From Trifolium pratense (lineage: Eukaryota; Streptophyta; Magnoliopsida; Fabales; Fabaceae), in the NCBI RefSeq assembly GCF_020283565.1, contig NC_060062.1:60032409-60096408 (forward strand): a DNA stretch of 64,000 nucleotides, in the 5' to 3' direction. The notes beneath the pieces were generated by a model. That model was not told where the DNA came from. It did not search any database and saw only the letters and a program-made list of their open reading frames with translations. Made by a program: the position numbers and the translations under genes. Shown here piece by piece: positions 1-12,000 of the stretch; position 1 is the first letter of the stretch; each line of letters begins with the position of its first letter.

Positions 1-2509
1 AGGGTTTCAGACCGTCAAATTCTGAAGATATGAGCAAAGCTCATGAAGCTTTAGTTTCGGAACCTAAAGATGGAGAGAATACAAATGCTGTTCCCTTTAC
101 AAAGCATACCAATCTTGACGGAAGCTCCGCCAAAAGATGCCGCCCGCGAAGGAAACTTAGTAGCATTGGGGATCAAAATGATCATCCTAATTCTGCGTCA
201 AAATTGAAGGATGACAATTTGAATACTTTACTTGAGAAGACTTCGTTGGAATCCACTGGTTCTAGGCTGAAAAAGAAATCTGAAAAAAGGAAGGATTCTG
301 CAGTGACGCATGAGGAACCCGTTAGAAACATCAAAGTATCTATAAAGTTTGATGGAAAAATTGTTGTGCCTCCTGTGTCAATAGTTGCTAAGATGGAATC
401 TGAGGTTCTTTGTGAGAATGAGGGGAAACACAAGTTGAGTACAGATATGAAGGTAGAAAATAGAGAAGAAGGATCAGATCATATAGAAGTTAACAAACGG
501 AGGAGACGAACTGCTACATCTAATAAAGGTTTCAACAAATCATCTGCTATGAAGGTATAACAAGTTTGAATCAGAATTTGATGTGTAATTTGTTTGTTTA
601 TTGAACTTTCCATTATCATTTTTCTTCATTGGAATTTAGACCCTTTGATTTATTTTTCTTTACTAATTTTCAGGCACATGAACCTCAAGAACTTGGTAAC
701 TCATTAGTTGGTAAAAGGATCAAGGTCTGGTGGCCGTTGGACCAGACGTAAGAATCTCATTATCACTATGAACTTTGCTACATTAGGACAATGCTTGAAT
801 GTATTTTCAGTAATTGTCTGTGTATCAGTTGCTTCCTTTGTTTTATGAAGTAACTTATGTGGTTATTATAATTATTTTCTTCAGATATTACGATGGTGTT
901 GTCAATGCTTATGATCATGTCAAAGGAAAGCACAAGGTGTTGTACGATGATGGCATGGAAGAACAGTTAAATCTCAAAAAACATCGCTGGGAACTAGTTG
1001 ATGTTAATGTTTTACCCGATGAGGTGAGTAAAAATGAGTATAACCATGCCTGTTAATGTATGAAACTCAACATCATTTTATGACCTACAACCATTACCAT
1101 TTTTCTTCCTTGTAATTTAGACCCTTTAGTTTATTTTTCTTTACTAATTTTCAGGCACATGAACCTCAAGAACTTGGTGACTCATTAGTTGGTAAAAGGA
1201 TCAAGGTCTGGTGGCCATTGGACCAGACGTAAGAATCTCATTATCACTACAATCATAGCTATACATTAGGACAATGCTTGAATGTATTTTCAGTACTTGT
1301 CTGTGAATTGCTTCCTTTGTTTTATACAGTAACTTATGTGGTTGGTATAATTATTTTCTTCAGATATTATGATGGTGTTGTCAATGCTTATGATCATGTC
1401 AAAGGAAAGCACAAGGTGTTGTACGACGATGGCATGGAGGAACAGTTAAATCTAAAAAAACATCGCTGGGAACTACCCGATGAGGTGAGTAAAAAATGTA
1501 TATATCATGCGTAGTCATACTGATACTACCAGGATGCTTGCAGGGGCACATGATATGTAAGTATAGTGAGTCTGAAGAGCGGCGCTAATGCCGGTGTTAT
1601 ACTGTCTTTCACTTCTTAATTCCAGTTTCAATTGAAAGAAATTTTGAACAAGAATTTTTTTCAATGGTATACTTATTCTTAATCTGGTTAACTATATCTA
1701 TAACGGGATTAAAAATAAGTATAAACATTGCCTGTTACTGGTATGAAACTCAACATCATTTTGTGACCTAGAACTGTAAACTTGAGAGTTTGACGACGTT
1801 TGTGACAAGTCTTTTATCCCTACATTGGCGTCCTTAATTAATCTGTATGCATATTTCTTTTTTTGTTTCTTTCGCAGTTAATGCTTATGCTGTTTATCTG
1901 ATTTATGAAGCATATAACCTTATACTATCATGTATCTCATAATGTACAGGGCAGAAAAAAACATTGAAAAGTCCAAGTTGAAGTCTCTTAAGGGTGAAAC
2001 AATCAATTCATTCTCCTGGTGAGTTTGCATTCTGGGCAACATATCTGGGTTTAGCAAGCTATAAAGCACCGACACAGATATCGAACAGTAATAATATTAG
2101 AAAATGGAAGTGATTGAATGTAACCACATGTGTCAGTGTCAGACAACGGAGCTGGATTCACTACTGTTGCAAATTCACAAAGTTTGTCGCAGTAGTGAAT
2201 CACAACTGTCCATATTCGATCGATCCAACGGTTCTTATTACACAATCCAGATTTTGATAATTTCATGCAATATTAGATCTCGGCTGTTCATTTGTAATCG
2301 GACGGTTCAAATTCATTATTTGTAATCGGCAGTAACTGTGTTATATTATATCCAATCCCGTCAGACAACACACCTTTAATATGAAATGTCGGTGTACATA
2401 AGTTAGCAAGTTTTAATTTGGGTCCTTATTGAAAACTTTTAATGGATCAGTAAGCATTTTCAGCAAGCATTTTGAAATCTAAATCTGTACATATTTATGT
2501 TGTTGCAGA
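1..2509 (+). CDS. PDS5-like sister chromatid cohesion protein, 3' part, with duplicated Tudor domain
   Basis: This is the 3' part of a gene whose reading frame is already open at base 1. PDS5 proteins bind cohesin on chromosomes and regulate cohesion; plant members end in a lysine-rich tail and one Tudor domain. Exons read by eye: 1-554 (charged, Lys/Ser/Glu-rich), 674-747, 885-1023, 1155-1228, 1364-1484, possibly a 13-nt exon at 1544-1556, 1950-2018, and a last exon from 2509. The Tudor core shows KRIKVWWPLDQTYYDGVV followed by a YDDGMEEQLNL strand. This core is encoded twice, in frame, so the product would carry two Tudor domains. The C-terminus is unsettled: joining 1484 directly to 1950 meets a stop after five codons, while the microexon route gives AEKNIEKSKLKSLKG and then a TGA split over the last junction. 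Family confidence is good; the end coordinate is tentative. Confidence 0.72.
611..1513 (+). repeat. tandem duplication spanning two Tudor exons and their introns
   Basis: Unit 1 (about 611-1051) and unit 2 (about 1092-1513) are close to identical, introns included. Each holds a 74-nt exon and the following Tudor exon with the same splice sites. Unit 2 lacks 18 coding bases present in unit 1 (VDVNVL is missing before PDE), which keeps the frame. Similar introns indicate a recent event. Confidence 0.85.
2067..2394. mobile_element. possible MITE in the last intron of the PDS5-like gene
   Basis: The segment starts CACCGACA and ends TGTCGGTG, an 8-bp terminal inverted repeat, and lies wholly inside the intron between 2018 and 2509. 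No clean target duplication is visible and no protein is encoded. The class is unknown. Confidence 0.4.
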
Positions 2510-3953
2510 TCTGGTTTGGTTGATGACTACATTGGATGAAGCACCAATAACAGCAAAAGAATGAAGACTGATTCACACATTAAAAAGTACATAGGCCTAT
2601 AGGAAATGTATCAAAAAACAAAGGCATGTAGGAAATATGTCAAAACATATGGTACTTTCCCTTGGAATGGAGCATGTACATCATGTGCATATATATTGGA
2701 ACATATGTTGAGATAACATACTAATCCTTGTTGAAAATAGATTAATTTTGATGTAGAGAATAGAGATTATATTTTGTGTCAAAACCGTGGACAGAACCAT
2801 TTAGTGGTTTCTTACTTCTTTTTTGTTGTACTTATCTGTTTGCTAAATTGTCCATTGGTTTTTTACTCTTTTTTTATGGTCTTTCTACAATTTTTTGTTT
2901 CTACTAATACTTATGTATGTTTCAGTTGATTTTTTGTGTTGTTGAGAAAATATAATTTATGATTCATGAAAATTTAAATTAGTGGAGTATACAGCCTTAA
3001 GTTTGCTCAAATTTACTTTTAAACTAAGAATAGATAATAACTTCAAAAACTAGAAGAGTTAAATTAATGCTAACTATAAATTTCTTCATACATTTTTTTA
3101 AAAATAGGGTACCTTCAATTTTTAAAAAATAAAAAGCACATTTATCAATATAAGAATGTTGGTCTTTTCGTGATTGTGTTAAAGTGGTTAATTACCTTCT
3201 CTTACAACGAATCATTTAGAAGAGTTTGAGTTTATTTTTTTGTGGAAACAATGTCTATGAGTTTCATATATTGAACAAGAGTGATGTCCAAATGTTATGT
3301 CTAAATATGATCTGAATCTCTCTCTCCGGTTTTATATCTAGTACTCTCTTGTCCCAAAATATAAGTAAAAGTGAGTTAAAGAAACTTGATGTATTTGATT
3401 AAAGATTTGAACTAAATACATCCACTTTTGTTGACCACATTTTGCTTATATTTTGGGACGGAGGAGTACTAATTTGAACTCTCCATCAATTATACTATAA
3501 TGTTAAATGTTAATAGATTAATAAAAATCAAAGGTTGAGATCAAATAATATCATTGGCTGGAGAAGATACAAACCTAATCTAAATACTTGTTACATGCAA
3601 TAAGTGTCTCTCAAGTGCAAATATAAAACTTACAGTATGTTACATGTGCACTATCAAAATAGCCAAATTATAAGAACAATAAAAAAAATCAAAATTAAAA
3701 TAATAAAATAAAATAAGATAAGATAAAATATAAAGTATTCAGAGCATATTTTTACTCCAAAATGTATTATCTATATTCTATAATCTTATATTACAAACCA
3801 CACGAACCTCTAACTCTAACATAAGATTTCATTTCATTCTGTGTGTGTAAATCCATAGTAACAGAAATGCTCTTTCTCTAACTCAACTCAATCATCACAG
3901 ACATAAAAGTTCCAAACAACCTCGCTACTACAAAAACCTTAAACATTAAAAAC
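2510..3953. other. intergenic: 3' flank of PDS5-like gene and PPR 5' region
   Basis: AT-rich sequence with T-runs typical of a plant 3' flank. The Stowaway-like element listed separately is the only structured item. A pyrimidine- and CA-rich stretch at about 3870-3950 precedes the PPR start and is probably its 5' UTR. Confidence 0.5.
3340..3471. mobile_element. Stowaway-like MITE
   Basis: The ends are inverted copies: the left begins near AGTACTC and reads CCCAAAATATAAG, and the right reads CTTATATTTTGGGACGGAGG. The length of about 130 bp and the CTCC-GTCCC ends fit legume Stowaway-type (Tc1/mariner-derived) elements. Confidence 0.7.
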
Positions 3954-6044
3954 ATGGAAAACTCTGTTTCTTCTCTCTCCCAACATTTCCCTCCAAACCA
4001 CAAATCCAAAAATATCTTCCAAGTCTTCAACTTTAAACCTTCCTCAAAAACCCCATCATCATTCAAAACAACCCATCATAATCAAAATCAAAGAAACCTA
4101 ACCAAATTCACCACCCCAAAAAACAATAACAAAAAAACCATAAAAAAACCATTTGCAGAAGAAGATGCATTCCCATGTTCTTTACCACTCCACAACAAAA
4201 ATCCAATTTCCATTTACAAAGACATCAAAAACTTTGCACGACAAAACAAACTCAAAGAAGCTCTCACTATTTTGGATTACGTTGACCAACAGGGTATTCC
4301 AGTCAACGCCACCACTTTTTCTTCTCTCATTGCTGCTTGCATCCGCACAAATTCACTCTTAATTGGAAAACAAGTTCATACCCATATTAGAATCAATGGG
4401 CTTGAAAAAAATACATTTTTGCTCACAAAACTTGTTCAAATGTACACTTCATGTGGGTCTTTAGAAGATGCATTGAAGCTGTTTGATGAGTTGCCTTGTG
4501 AGAATAGTGTGTATCCTTGGAATGCTTTGTTAAGAGGGACTGTGGTTTTTGGGGGTAGGAAAAGACAATACATTGATGTGCTTAAGACTTATACAAAGAT
4601 GAGGGAATTAGGGGTTGAGTTGAATGTTTATAGTTTTTCTAGTGTTATCAAGAGTTTCGCCGCTGCTCCTGCTTTTTATCAAGGATTGAAGACTCATGCA
4701 CTTTTGATTAAGAATGGTTTGGTTGATAGTGACATTCTTAGGACTTGTTTGATTGATTTGTATTTTAAATGTGGTAAGGTTAGGCTTGCCCGACGTGTGT
4801 TTGAGGAAATTCCTGAGGGGGAGAGGGATGTTGTTGTTTGGGGAACTATGCTTTCTGGTTTTTCACACAATAGGTTGCAGAGGGAAGTGTTGGAGTATGT
4901 GAAATGGATGGTGGATGAAGGGATATATCCGAATTCGGTTATAATGACAATTGTTATTCCTGTAATTGGCGAAGTTTGTAACAGGAGGTTAGGTAAGGAG
5001 GTTCATGCTTATGTAGTGAAAACAAAATCGTACTCAGAGAAAGTGCCGGTTCAATCTGCTTTGATCGATATGTATTGCAAGTGCGGGGATTTGATTTCGG
5101 CGAGGAGTGTTTTTTATAGCTCGCCAGATAGAAATGTAGTTTGTTGGACAGCTCTTATGTCAGGCTATGCCTCTGTTGGCAGACTAGAGCAGGCACTGAG
5201 GTCTATAATTTGGATGCAGCAAGAAGGATTTAGGCCTGATGTGGTGACCGTTGCTACAGTTCTTCCAATCTGTGCTCAGTTGAGGGCTTTGGAACAAGGG
5301 AAACAGATTCATGCTTATGCTTTAAAACATTGGTTTCTTCCTAACGTATCTCTATCTTCTTCGTTGACGGTAATGTATTCAAAGTGTGGCGTAGTTGAGT
5401 ATTCTGCAAGATTGTTCAAGGACATGGAGCAAAGGAATGTGATTTCATGGACAGCCATGATTGATTCGTACGTAGAAAATGGTTATCTGTATGAAGCACT
5501 CAGTGTGATAAGGGCAATGCAGTTGTCAAAACATCGACCGGACACGATTGCCATGACAAAGATGTTGAGTGTTTGCGGTGACCTAAAACTTTTAAAGCTT
5601 GGGAAGGAGATTCATGGACAGATCTTGAAAAGGGATTTAGCTTCAGTCCATTTTGTTTCTGCAGAACTTATCAATATGTATGGAATTTTAGGAGATGTTG
5701 ATAAGGCAAAGTTGATCTTTAATGCAGTACCTGTTAAAGGTTCAATGACATGGACTTCTCTTATAAGGGCCTATGGAAACAATGAACTTTATCAAGGTGC
5801 AATTGATCTTTTTGATCAGATGAGATCAGATGGGTTTTCTCCAAACCCCTTCACATTTGAAGCCATTCTATCTGTATGTGAAAGAGCTGGATTTGTCAAT
5901 GATGCTAGTAAAATCTTCAATTTAATGCCTAAGTATAAAATTGAAGCTTCTAAGGAACATTTTGCTATAATGGTCCGACTTCTTACTCAATGTGGTCAAC
6001 TAGAGAAAGCTCAGAGATTTGAACAAATGAGTTCTTTCTTATAG
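3954..6044 (+). CDS. pentatricopeptide repeat (PPR) protein, probably plastid-targeted
   Basis: An intronless 696-residue ORF. PPR proteins are helical-repeat RNA binders that act in plastids or mitochondria on RNA processing, editing or stability. Residues 1 to about 70 are rich in Ser, Lys, Asn and Thr and poor in acids, as in a transit peptide. From about residue 90 onward there are at least ten 31-36-residue repeats. Clear ones carry WTALMSGYASVGRLEQALR, WTAMIDSYVENGYLYEALS and WTSLIRAYGNNELYQGAID, alternating with GKQIHAYALK-type L/S motifs, which marks the PLS subfamily. The protein ends soon after the last repeat (RFEQMSSFL) with no E or DYW domain, so no deaminase function is expected from it alone. 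It resembles Arabidopsis At1g71460 from memory; that orthology is not proven. Confidence 0.93.
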   Translation: MENSVSSLSQHFPPNHKSKNIFQVFNFKPSSKTPSSFKTTHHNQNQRNLTKFTTPKNNNKKTIKKPFAEEDAFPCSLPLHNKNPISIYKDIKNFARQNKLKEALTILDYVDQQGIPVNATTFSSLIAACIRTNSLLIGKQVHTHIRINGLEKNTFLLTKLVQMYTSCGSLEDALKLFDELPCENSVYPWNALLRGTVVFGGRKRQYIDVLKTYTKMRELGVELNVYSFSSVIKSFAAAPAFYQGLKTHALLIKNGLVDSDILRTCLIDLYFKCGKVRLARRVFEEIPEGERDVVVWGTMLSGFSHNRLQREVLEYVKWMVDEGIYPNSVIMTIVIPVIGEVCNRRLGKEVHAYVVKTKSYSEKVPVQSALIDMYCKCGDLISARSVFYSSPDRNVVCWTALMSGYASVGRLEQALRSIIWMQQEGFRPDVVTVATVLPICAQLRALEQGKQIHAYALKHWFLPNVSLSSSLTVMYSKCGVVEYSARLFKDMEQRNVISWTAMIDSYVENGYLYEALSVIRAMQLSKHRPDTIAMTKMLSVCGDLKLLKLGKEIHGQILKRDLASVHFVSAELINMYGILGDVDKAKLIFNAVPVKGSMTWTSLIRAYGNNELYQGAIDLFDQMRSDGFSPNPFTFEAILSVCERAGFVNDASKIFNLMPKYKIEASKEHFAIMVRLLTQCGQLEKAQRFEQMSSFL

Positions 6045-6669
6045 TAAAGGCAAGACCGCATTTTCCCTTTGAATGGTTTGTAGATTATCAAACATTCAAA
6101 CTCACACATGTAACTTTTGGTTTATAAAATTTGAGTAGTAATTTATTTGTAATCATTCTTTCAGCAAAATGAATCTTATCAGATTTAACTTGAGTGGTTG
6201 CTCAATTTCATGTGCATTGAACATCTCAGCTCAAGTCCTGTTGGTAAAATATGCAGAAATGTTTATTAAAAGTTTGTGTATATTTGGTGCTAGTTTTTGC
6301 TTTATAAATTATGTGAGTGTGTGTATTTATTTCCTTCTGAATTTGGCAATGATTGCATAATAATTTCCTGAAAATGCTAACAAGTTCCCTTAGGACATTG
6401 TTTAAGGAATCAAAAGAGATAAATTTTATATAGAACAATGATGTATTTATTACTCTGACAAGTTTTTGACTTATATTTCTAAGACAAAACTTTCCTTTAT
6501 AGCATGGCCTATATTTTTACTAGGCTTTCAGTGTTAGACTATTAAGTATTTAACAATAGCTGTTTACATTTCTTTGCTGGTTAATTTTATTTTCAGCCTT
6601 TCAGGCTATACTTGATCGTCCATTGTCATATACTTCTCATGACTATGAAGAATACATAATGCATTCTTT
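6045..6669. other. intergenic: PPR 3' flank
   Basis: AT-rich, with T-rich tracts suited to a PPR 3' UTR and polyadenylation region (about 6050-6160). The short ORFs here show no protein-like character. Nothing else is seen. Confidence 0.4.
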
Positions 6670-7003
6670 CATGGTGACTTATGATGGTGTATTCCGCACA
6701 ACCTCTCCTGTCACCGACAACCCTGTGAGTAATTCTCTCTGTTTTCTATCTGTAAATTTAATTTCACACAAAAAGTGGCATAAAGAGTAACTAAAGTGAA
6801 TGAATCATTTGTATTACATAGGATGAAATGTTGGAGCCAGCTGTGAATGGAACCAAGAATGTGATTATAGCTGCTGCTGCTGAAGCAAAAGTGAGACATG
6901 TCGTGTTCACTTCATTGATTGGAACATGGACCTAAATACGAATAGAGAAGTCGTGGTTGATGAGTCATAATGGAGTGATTTGGAATATTGCAAGAACACC
7001 AAG
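6670..7003 (+). pseudogene. cinnamoyl-CoA reductase relic (end of exon 2, intron, exon 3)
   Basis: Bases 6670-6723 match the end of CCR exon 2 (TSPVTDNP and a GTGAGT donor). Bases 6822-7003 match exon 3 ([18 protein letters not shown] and so on, ending NTK before a GT). The exon 3 copy is broken. The stretch coding GTVYMNPN in the intact genes has lost bases, and DESYW has become DES followed by TAA. Exons 1, 4 and 5 are not seen. Copia-like sequence begins within about 450 bp downstream. It lies in the same direction as the two intact CCR genes and is best read as a third, decayed member of the cluster. Confidence 0.88.
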
Positions 7004-7429
7004 GTTTTATTAATTAACTACTTTAATTTCAATGCACCGAGAGAGGCCACCCTTACGAGAAAAGGGCTATCAATGAGATGGAGCCGTCTCTTGGTTTTCT
7101 CATGGTGGTGATTCCTTTTTATTATCTTAGATTTTTATATTTTCTTTTAAAGTTGGTATCAGTCGTAGGTCCTAATAGCTTCAGACATAAGGTAATAATA
7201 GATTCTTGTTGGTAAATTGTCAACCAGGCACAATTTACCGGGAGAAGCTATTAGTACCTTATAATAGTTAAAAATCTGTTATTTGGAGTATAGAAATGTT
7301 GTTATCTTGCTGGAATACATGTTTGTAAACATGATTTGGATTTTGGAATTGTTGAAAATAAAGGGGATACTTATTACCAGTTGATTACATTATCAAGTCA
7401 TTGTATGGCCTAAAACATACCAAGCAACA

Positions 7430-7770
7430 ATAACATTCCCTTTTTTTCTGCTCTCATACCAGTTGATTACAATGAATCTGGCAGTTAACCATTCTCTAAT
7501 TGTTAAGAGCTCAAATGGCAGCTTCAGCTTCATTAGTTTATGCTGATGATGTGGTGGCTGACATATTTGTGATCATGTCTCAAGATACTTAAATGACATA
7601 TTCACAATTAAGGGTCTTGGTCCCTTAGGTACATCCTAGACCTTGAGATTACTCGATCTAAATCAAGTATCATTATCAACCACTGATAATATGCTTTCGA
7701 GCTACTGAAAGACGGTGGTTTATAAGCTGCCACACCTGACTTAAACTCCCCTCAAATCCTTCCATCAGTT
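7430..7770 (+). mobile_element. Ty1/copia retrotransposon relic (reverse transcriptase fragment)
   Basis: Broken translations give LVYADDVV (the YADD catalytic signature of copia reverse transcriptase), then IKGLGPLRYILDLEITRSKS, then YAFELLKDGGL. These follow the order of the copia RT palm and the LGLE-SKSG-KYA-ELL region. Stops and frameshifts interrupt it, and no LTRs are visible. It is a dead fragment. Confidence 0.75.
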
Positions 7771-7960
7771 TCTCGGTTGATTTCTATATCTCAGCACTGT
7801 AAGTCCTGTCTCTTATTTTGATGTTAGAGTTCTCAAGTACATCAAGTCTTAACGAGAGAGAGTTCTTTTATTAAAACACTCTTATTAATTGTAGATAGTG
7901 GAAGTAGTAGTTAATTAGTGTGAAAGTCAATAAATAATGGTACGAGTATATTAATAATTA

Positions 7961-8325
7961 ATGTGACGGTTGGACTTAAAGAATCAAAGAGACATGTTCC
8001 TTTGTTGAGTTTGAGGAGTTGTTGTAAATGTTGATTTAGGACTTTGCCTTGTTCTTTTGCACTTGATTTTGTATGTCTTCAATCACCAACCAAGTGACCA
8101 ACCCCACTCGACTAGGAAAGGATAAATTAATATGGCACAATTCCATTCCCACTTCATCATATTTTCCCTTTCCTCTTCAAAACAATGAGACTAGTTTACA
8201 TGGAGATGCTCAAACCCTTATATTGCATATGAGATTATTGACATATTCTACTTGAAACTTCTGCACTATGTTTTTTGCTACAGAGTAGAAAAGTTATTCT
8301 TCTATATGAAATGTTAAAAAATAAC
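7961..8325 (+). repeat. upstream block of CCR copy A, duplicated upstream of CCR copy B
   Basis: Bases 7961-8155 match 15460-15650, 8220-8257 match 15672-15707, and 8257-8325 match 19081-19160. In copy A the blocks are contiguous. In copy B they are split by about 3.4 kb. The block is part of the segmental duplication that carried the CCR genes. Confidence 0.8.
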
Positions 8326-8686
8326 CCAACTATTTTTTTTGTTTACAATAGAGATGAGGATAAAACTCGAGATCTTTAGTATACTATTCAAATCTCTCCC
8401 CACTTCTTTTTTTGAACGAAAATCTCTCCCCACTTAAATAGAGAAGTTAGGTCAAATATTTTTTTTAAAAGTTGCTACAAAAAATAAGTAGCTTAGTTTT
8501 ATAGAAGAAAAAAAAAAAAAGAGATTTTTAATAAGCTAACCAACAATTTTTTATTAAAATTATACCAAACAAATTAAATTCTAGCTTCTAAGATAAAAAG
8601 AAAATAAAAATACCAAACACCTTTAACTTTAATTTCAAAGTTTTTATTTCTAACTTTATCATTAAAAGAGTTTTGTTTTTTTTTGT

Positions 8687-8812
8687 CAGGTAGATTAGTG
8701 GTTAGAAATTTCACCTATAAGGTGAATAAGTTGAATGACCGAGGTTCGAATCTCATCCTCTGCATATATAATACAATCTCCATGCTAACTGAGTTAAACT
8801 CACGGACATCAT
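8687..8812 (+). mobile_element. tRNA-derived SINE
   Basis: It contains an A-box-like segment (TTAGTGGTTAGAA) and a B box (GAGGTTCGAATCTC) about 45 bp further on, followed by the non-tRNA body CTCTGCATATATAATACA. No tRNA cloverleaf forms. A degenerate relative lies at 58665-58745. Confidence 0.6.
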
Positions 8813-8890
8813 TAAAAAAGCTTTAATGCTAAAAATTATAAGTTCGGCCAAACATTAGGAGAGATTAGGCAAATATGTTTTTTCTCAAAT

Positions 8891-8964
8891 CTATAAACGG
8901 AGTACATTGCCCACATTGCTCATTGTGCCACTTCCAACAAGAAGCATATATCTACTTTATATAG
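8891..8964 (+). promoter_or_regulatory. candidate TATA region of CCR copy A
   Basis: CTATAAACGG at 8891-8900 aligns with CTATAAAAGG upstream of CCR copy B, and a second TATA-like TTTATATA lies at about 8957. The aligned position favours the first. The ATG is at 9089. Confidence 0.5.
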
Positions 8965-9088
8965 AGCTAGCACTAGCACATTATATTCTTTGTTATATCT
9001 TTATAAATTGGTCCTTCTTTTCTGTCTTAATTTCTCATCCACGCCATTTCCTTTCTTACCTAATTTGTTTCTTCTTGCACACAAAAAC

Positions 9089-12000
9089 ATGTCTACCTAT
9101 GATAACATTTCATTAGTCTCCGGCACCGACCAAACCGTGTGTGTCACCGGTGCCGGCGGGTTTATAGCTTCCTGGCTTGTTAAACTTCTCTTGGAGAAAG
9201 GCTACACGGTTAAAGGAACCGTTCGAAACCCGGGTATGCATGTTATCATTGTTATTTGAATTTTATATTTTATTTATAGAAAAATTTGGTAATATAAGGT
9301 TTTAAATTGCAAATAGTAGCGCCATAATTTGCTATACAAAAAAAAAGTAGTGCCATAATTTTCAATATTACATAGAATCATAGTCAGAATAATGATTGCA
9401 ATATGAATAGCGATTGCAAAACATAAAAAATTATGATGTCGGGGTCCAAAATAGGGTCGCCGACTGTGTAAAAAAATGTGTCAAAAAATAAAATAGGGTC
9501 GCCGACTATTTTTTGAGAGCTTTAGTTAAATTATAAGATAATAAAATAATGGTATATTTATGCATATACATAACACTACATCTATTTATTGAATGCATGT
9601 TAAATTAAATAAAAAATGAGTAGCTTTATATATTTATTTAAAGTTTTTTTTTGACGAAATATTTATTTAAAGATTTTGGTTAGCTGAAACTTTATGTTAT
9701 TTCTAACATGGTTATGCATGTGTGGATTTTTGTTTTATTTTTATATAATTAGAGGATCCAAAGAATAGTCACTTGAAAGAGTTGGAAGGAGCAAGAGAGA
9801 GACTAACTTTGCATAAGGTTGATCTTCTTGATCTTAAATCTATCCAATCTGTTATTCATGGCTGCCATGGTGTGTTCCACACAGCTTCCCCTGTCACTGA
9901 CAATCCTGTGAGTCAAATTTTCCATTTGTAAAATTTAATTTCACACAAAAATGTGACATATGAAAGTTACTAATGTGAATCTTTTTGTTGAACTCGATCA
10001 GGAGGAGATGTTGGAGCCAGCAGTGTATGGAACCAAGAACGTGATTATTTCGGCTGCAGAAGCGAAAGTGAGACGCATTGTGTTCACTTCATCGATTGGA
10101 ACGGTTTATATGAACCCAAATACGAGTAGAGATGTTGTGGTTGATGAGTCGTATTGGAGTGATTTAGAATATTGCAAGAACACCAAGGTTGGATTAATCA
10201 ACTACTTTAATGATAAAAAAAAAAAACTACTTTAATGACCAATAAGCACTATATAATGTCACTCAACATAAATTCAAGAAATTAAATGATGGTCTATAGA
10301 ATAAACACTTCATAGAACACTACACACATACACACTAATATAGAAAAAAATATAACTTTTTTAGTAGAACATAAAAATATAACTTATGCTAACATAAAAG
10401 CTTACTATAAAGTATATAAAAATAAAATAATCGGACACTTGTATTATAAAAATTACACTATTAGTTTCATAATAATTAATTAAACTCTGATAAATAAAAT
10501 CATACAAAAAACTATGCAAAACATGAAATGAGACGATCTAGACTAAGTTGTACACAGTCAATCGCACTAATAGTTATTTGATCAATATCATACAGTCTAA
10601 ATTTTAATTCACTGTAGAGACTAATTGAGTGTAGTGAAGAATAGTTACGACGATTCAAATTCCATGAAATGGAATCTTCAACGAACAACCAAATGAGAAT
10701 ATTAATTTTATTTTATTGTTTTTATTTTAAAAAAAAGTGATAATATTAATTAATTAGGTGACTAATGACTAATAATGGTTAACTTATAATGATTGTTGAT
10801 TTGCAGAATTGGTATTGCTATGGTAAGACGGTGGCTGAACAATCAGCATGGGATATAGCAAAAGAAAATCAAGTGGATTTGGTTGTAGTAAATCCAGTTT
10901 TGGTTCTTGGACCATTGCTACAATCAACAGTTAATGCTAGTACAATGCACATTCTTAAGTATCTTAATGGCTCAGCCAAGACTTATGTGAATGCAACACA
11001 ATCTTATGTTAGTGTTAAGGATGTTGTATTAGCACATGTTCTTGTTTATGAGACTAATTCTGCTTCTGGTAGATACATATGTTCTGATGCTTCCTTACAT
11101 CGTGGTGAAGTTGTTGAAATTTTGGCAAAGTATTTTCCTGAGTACCCACTTCCTACCAAGTAAGTTAATTTTTGTTTCTATTTATTTGTAGTTTTCATAG
11201 GGAGGTTCATAAATAAATCATGGAAATAGATTTGCAGTTGTGACTACGTGACGCGGTTTTAGTTGTAGGTCGTACGATCTAAATCAAAGAATAAGATCAT
11301 TTAATTGTATATTTAATCTGGATCTCCATATCTAAATTTAATGGCTGAGATTGAAAACTGTAACAAACTATATGGTCCTGCTACCGTAGACATTAATCCA
11401 CATCCATAGATCATAGTTCAATTGAAAATATTGATATTGTTAGGTTAGATACCTTCACACGAATTCAAATTCAATATTTAACAATATGTGAGTTTTTAAT
11501 GATATTTATTGTTTCGTCTTTATATAAAAACAAAAACAAAAATTGAAGGAAATATATTGTTAGTGCTAAGTATCTATTGATTTTGCTGATGACATTTAGA
11601 TTAATTATTAGCAAATCAATTAGATACTCTATTAAAAAAAATTGACCAACCACCTTTTTTTTTTTTTTTCTCTTTCAAGTGGATTTATATATATTTTGAA
11701 ACATAACAAAAATTGAGTAGATTGAGATTGAAAAACATCTAAATTGAGTTTGGGGTGGGAAAAATAGTCCATGTTTAGAATAGACAAGTGAAATATTTTT
11801 CAATGTGAAACACAGATGGATGTACCAACTTGGACTTCTTAATGTACTAATTCAACTTGTACTTACTCTTTAGAATTTTGAATCAAGTCAAGTTGAATTC
11901 AAGCCTCTTAAATTAATTAAGTCAATGATTTTATAGGTAAAAACGAGTGGATCATACATGTTGTACAAGTCAGTCATTACCAACCATTGATTTGTCACAC

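Noticed and set aside
182..433. A minus-strand ORF inside the first PDS5-like exon
   Set aside because: Shadow of the plus-strand coding exon, whose charged composition and splicing into the Tudor exons are convincing.
8687..8812. A tRNA gene, suggested by the A and B boxes
   Set aside because: No acceptor stem or anticodon arm can be drawn; the spacing and tail fit a SINE.
8990..9088. An in-frame upstream extension of CCR copy A (ATG at 8990)
   Set aside because: Copy B starts at the position equivalent to 9089, the extension is leader-like and hydrophobic, and CCRs are cytosolic without such a leader.
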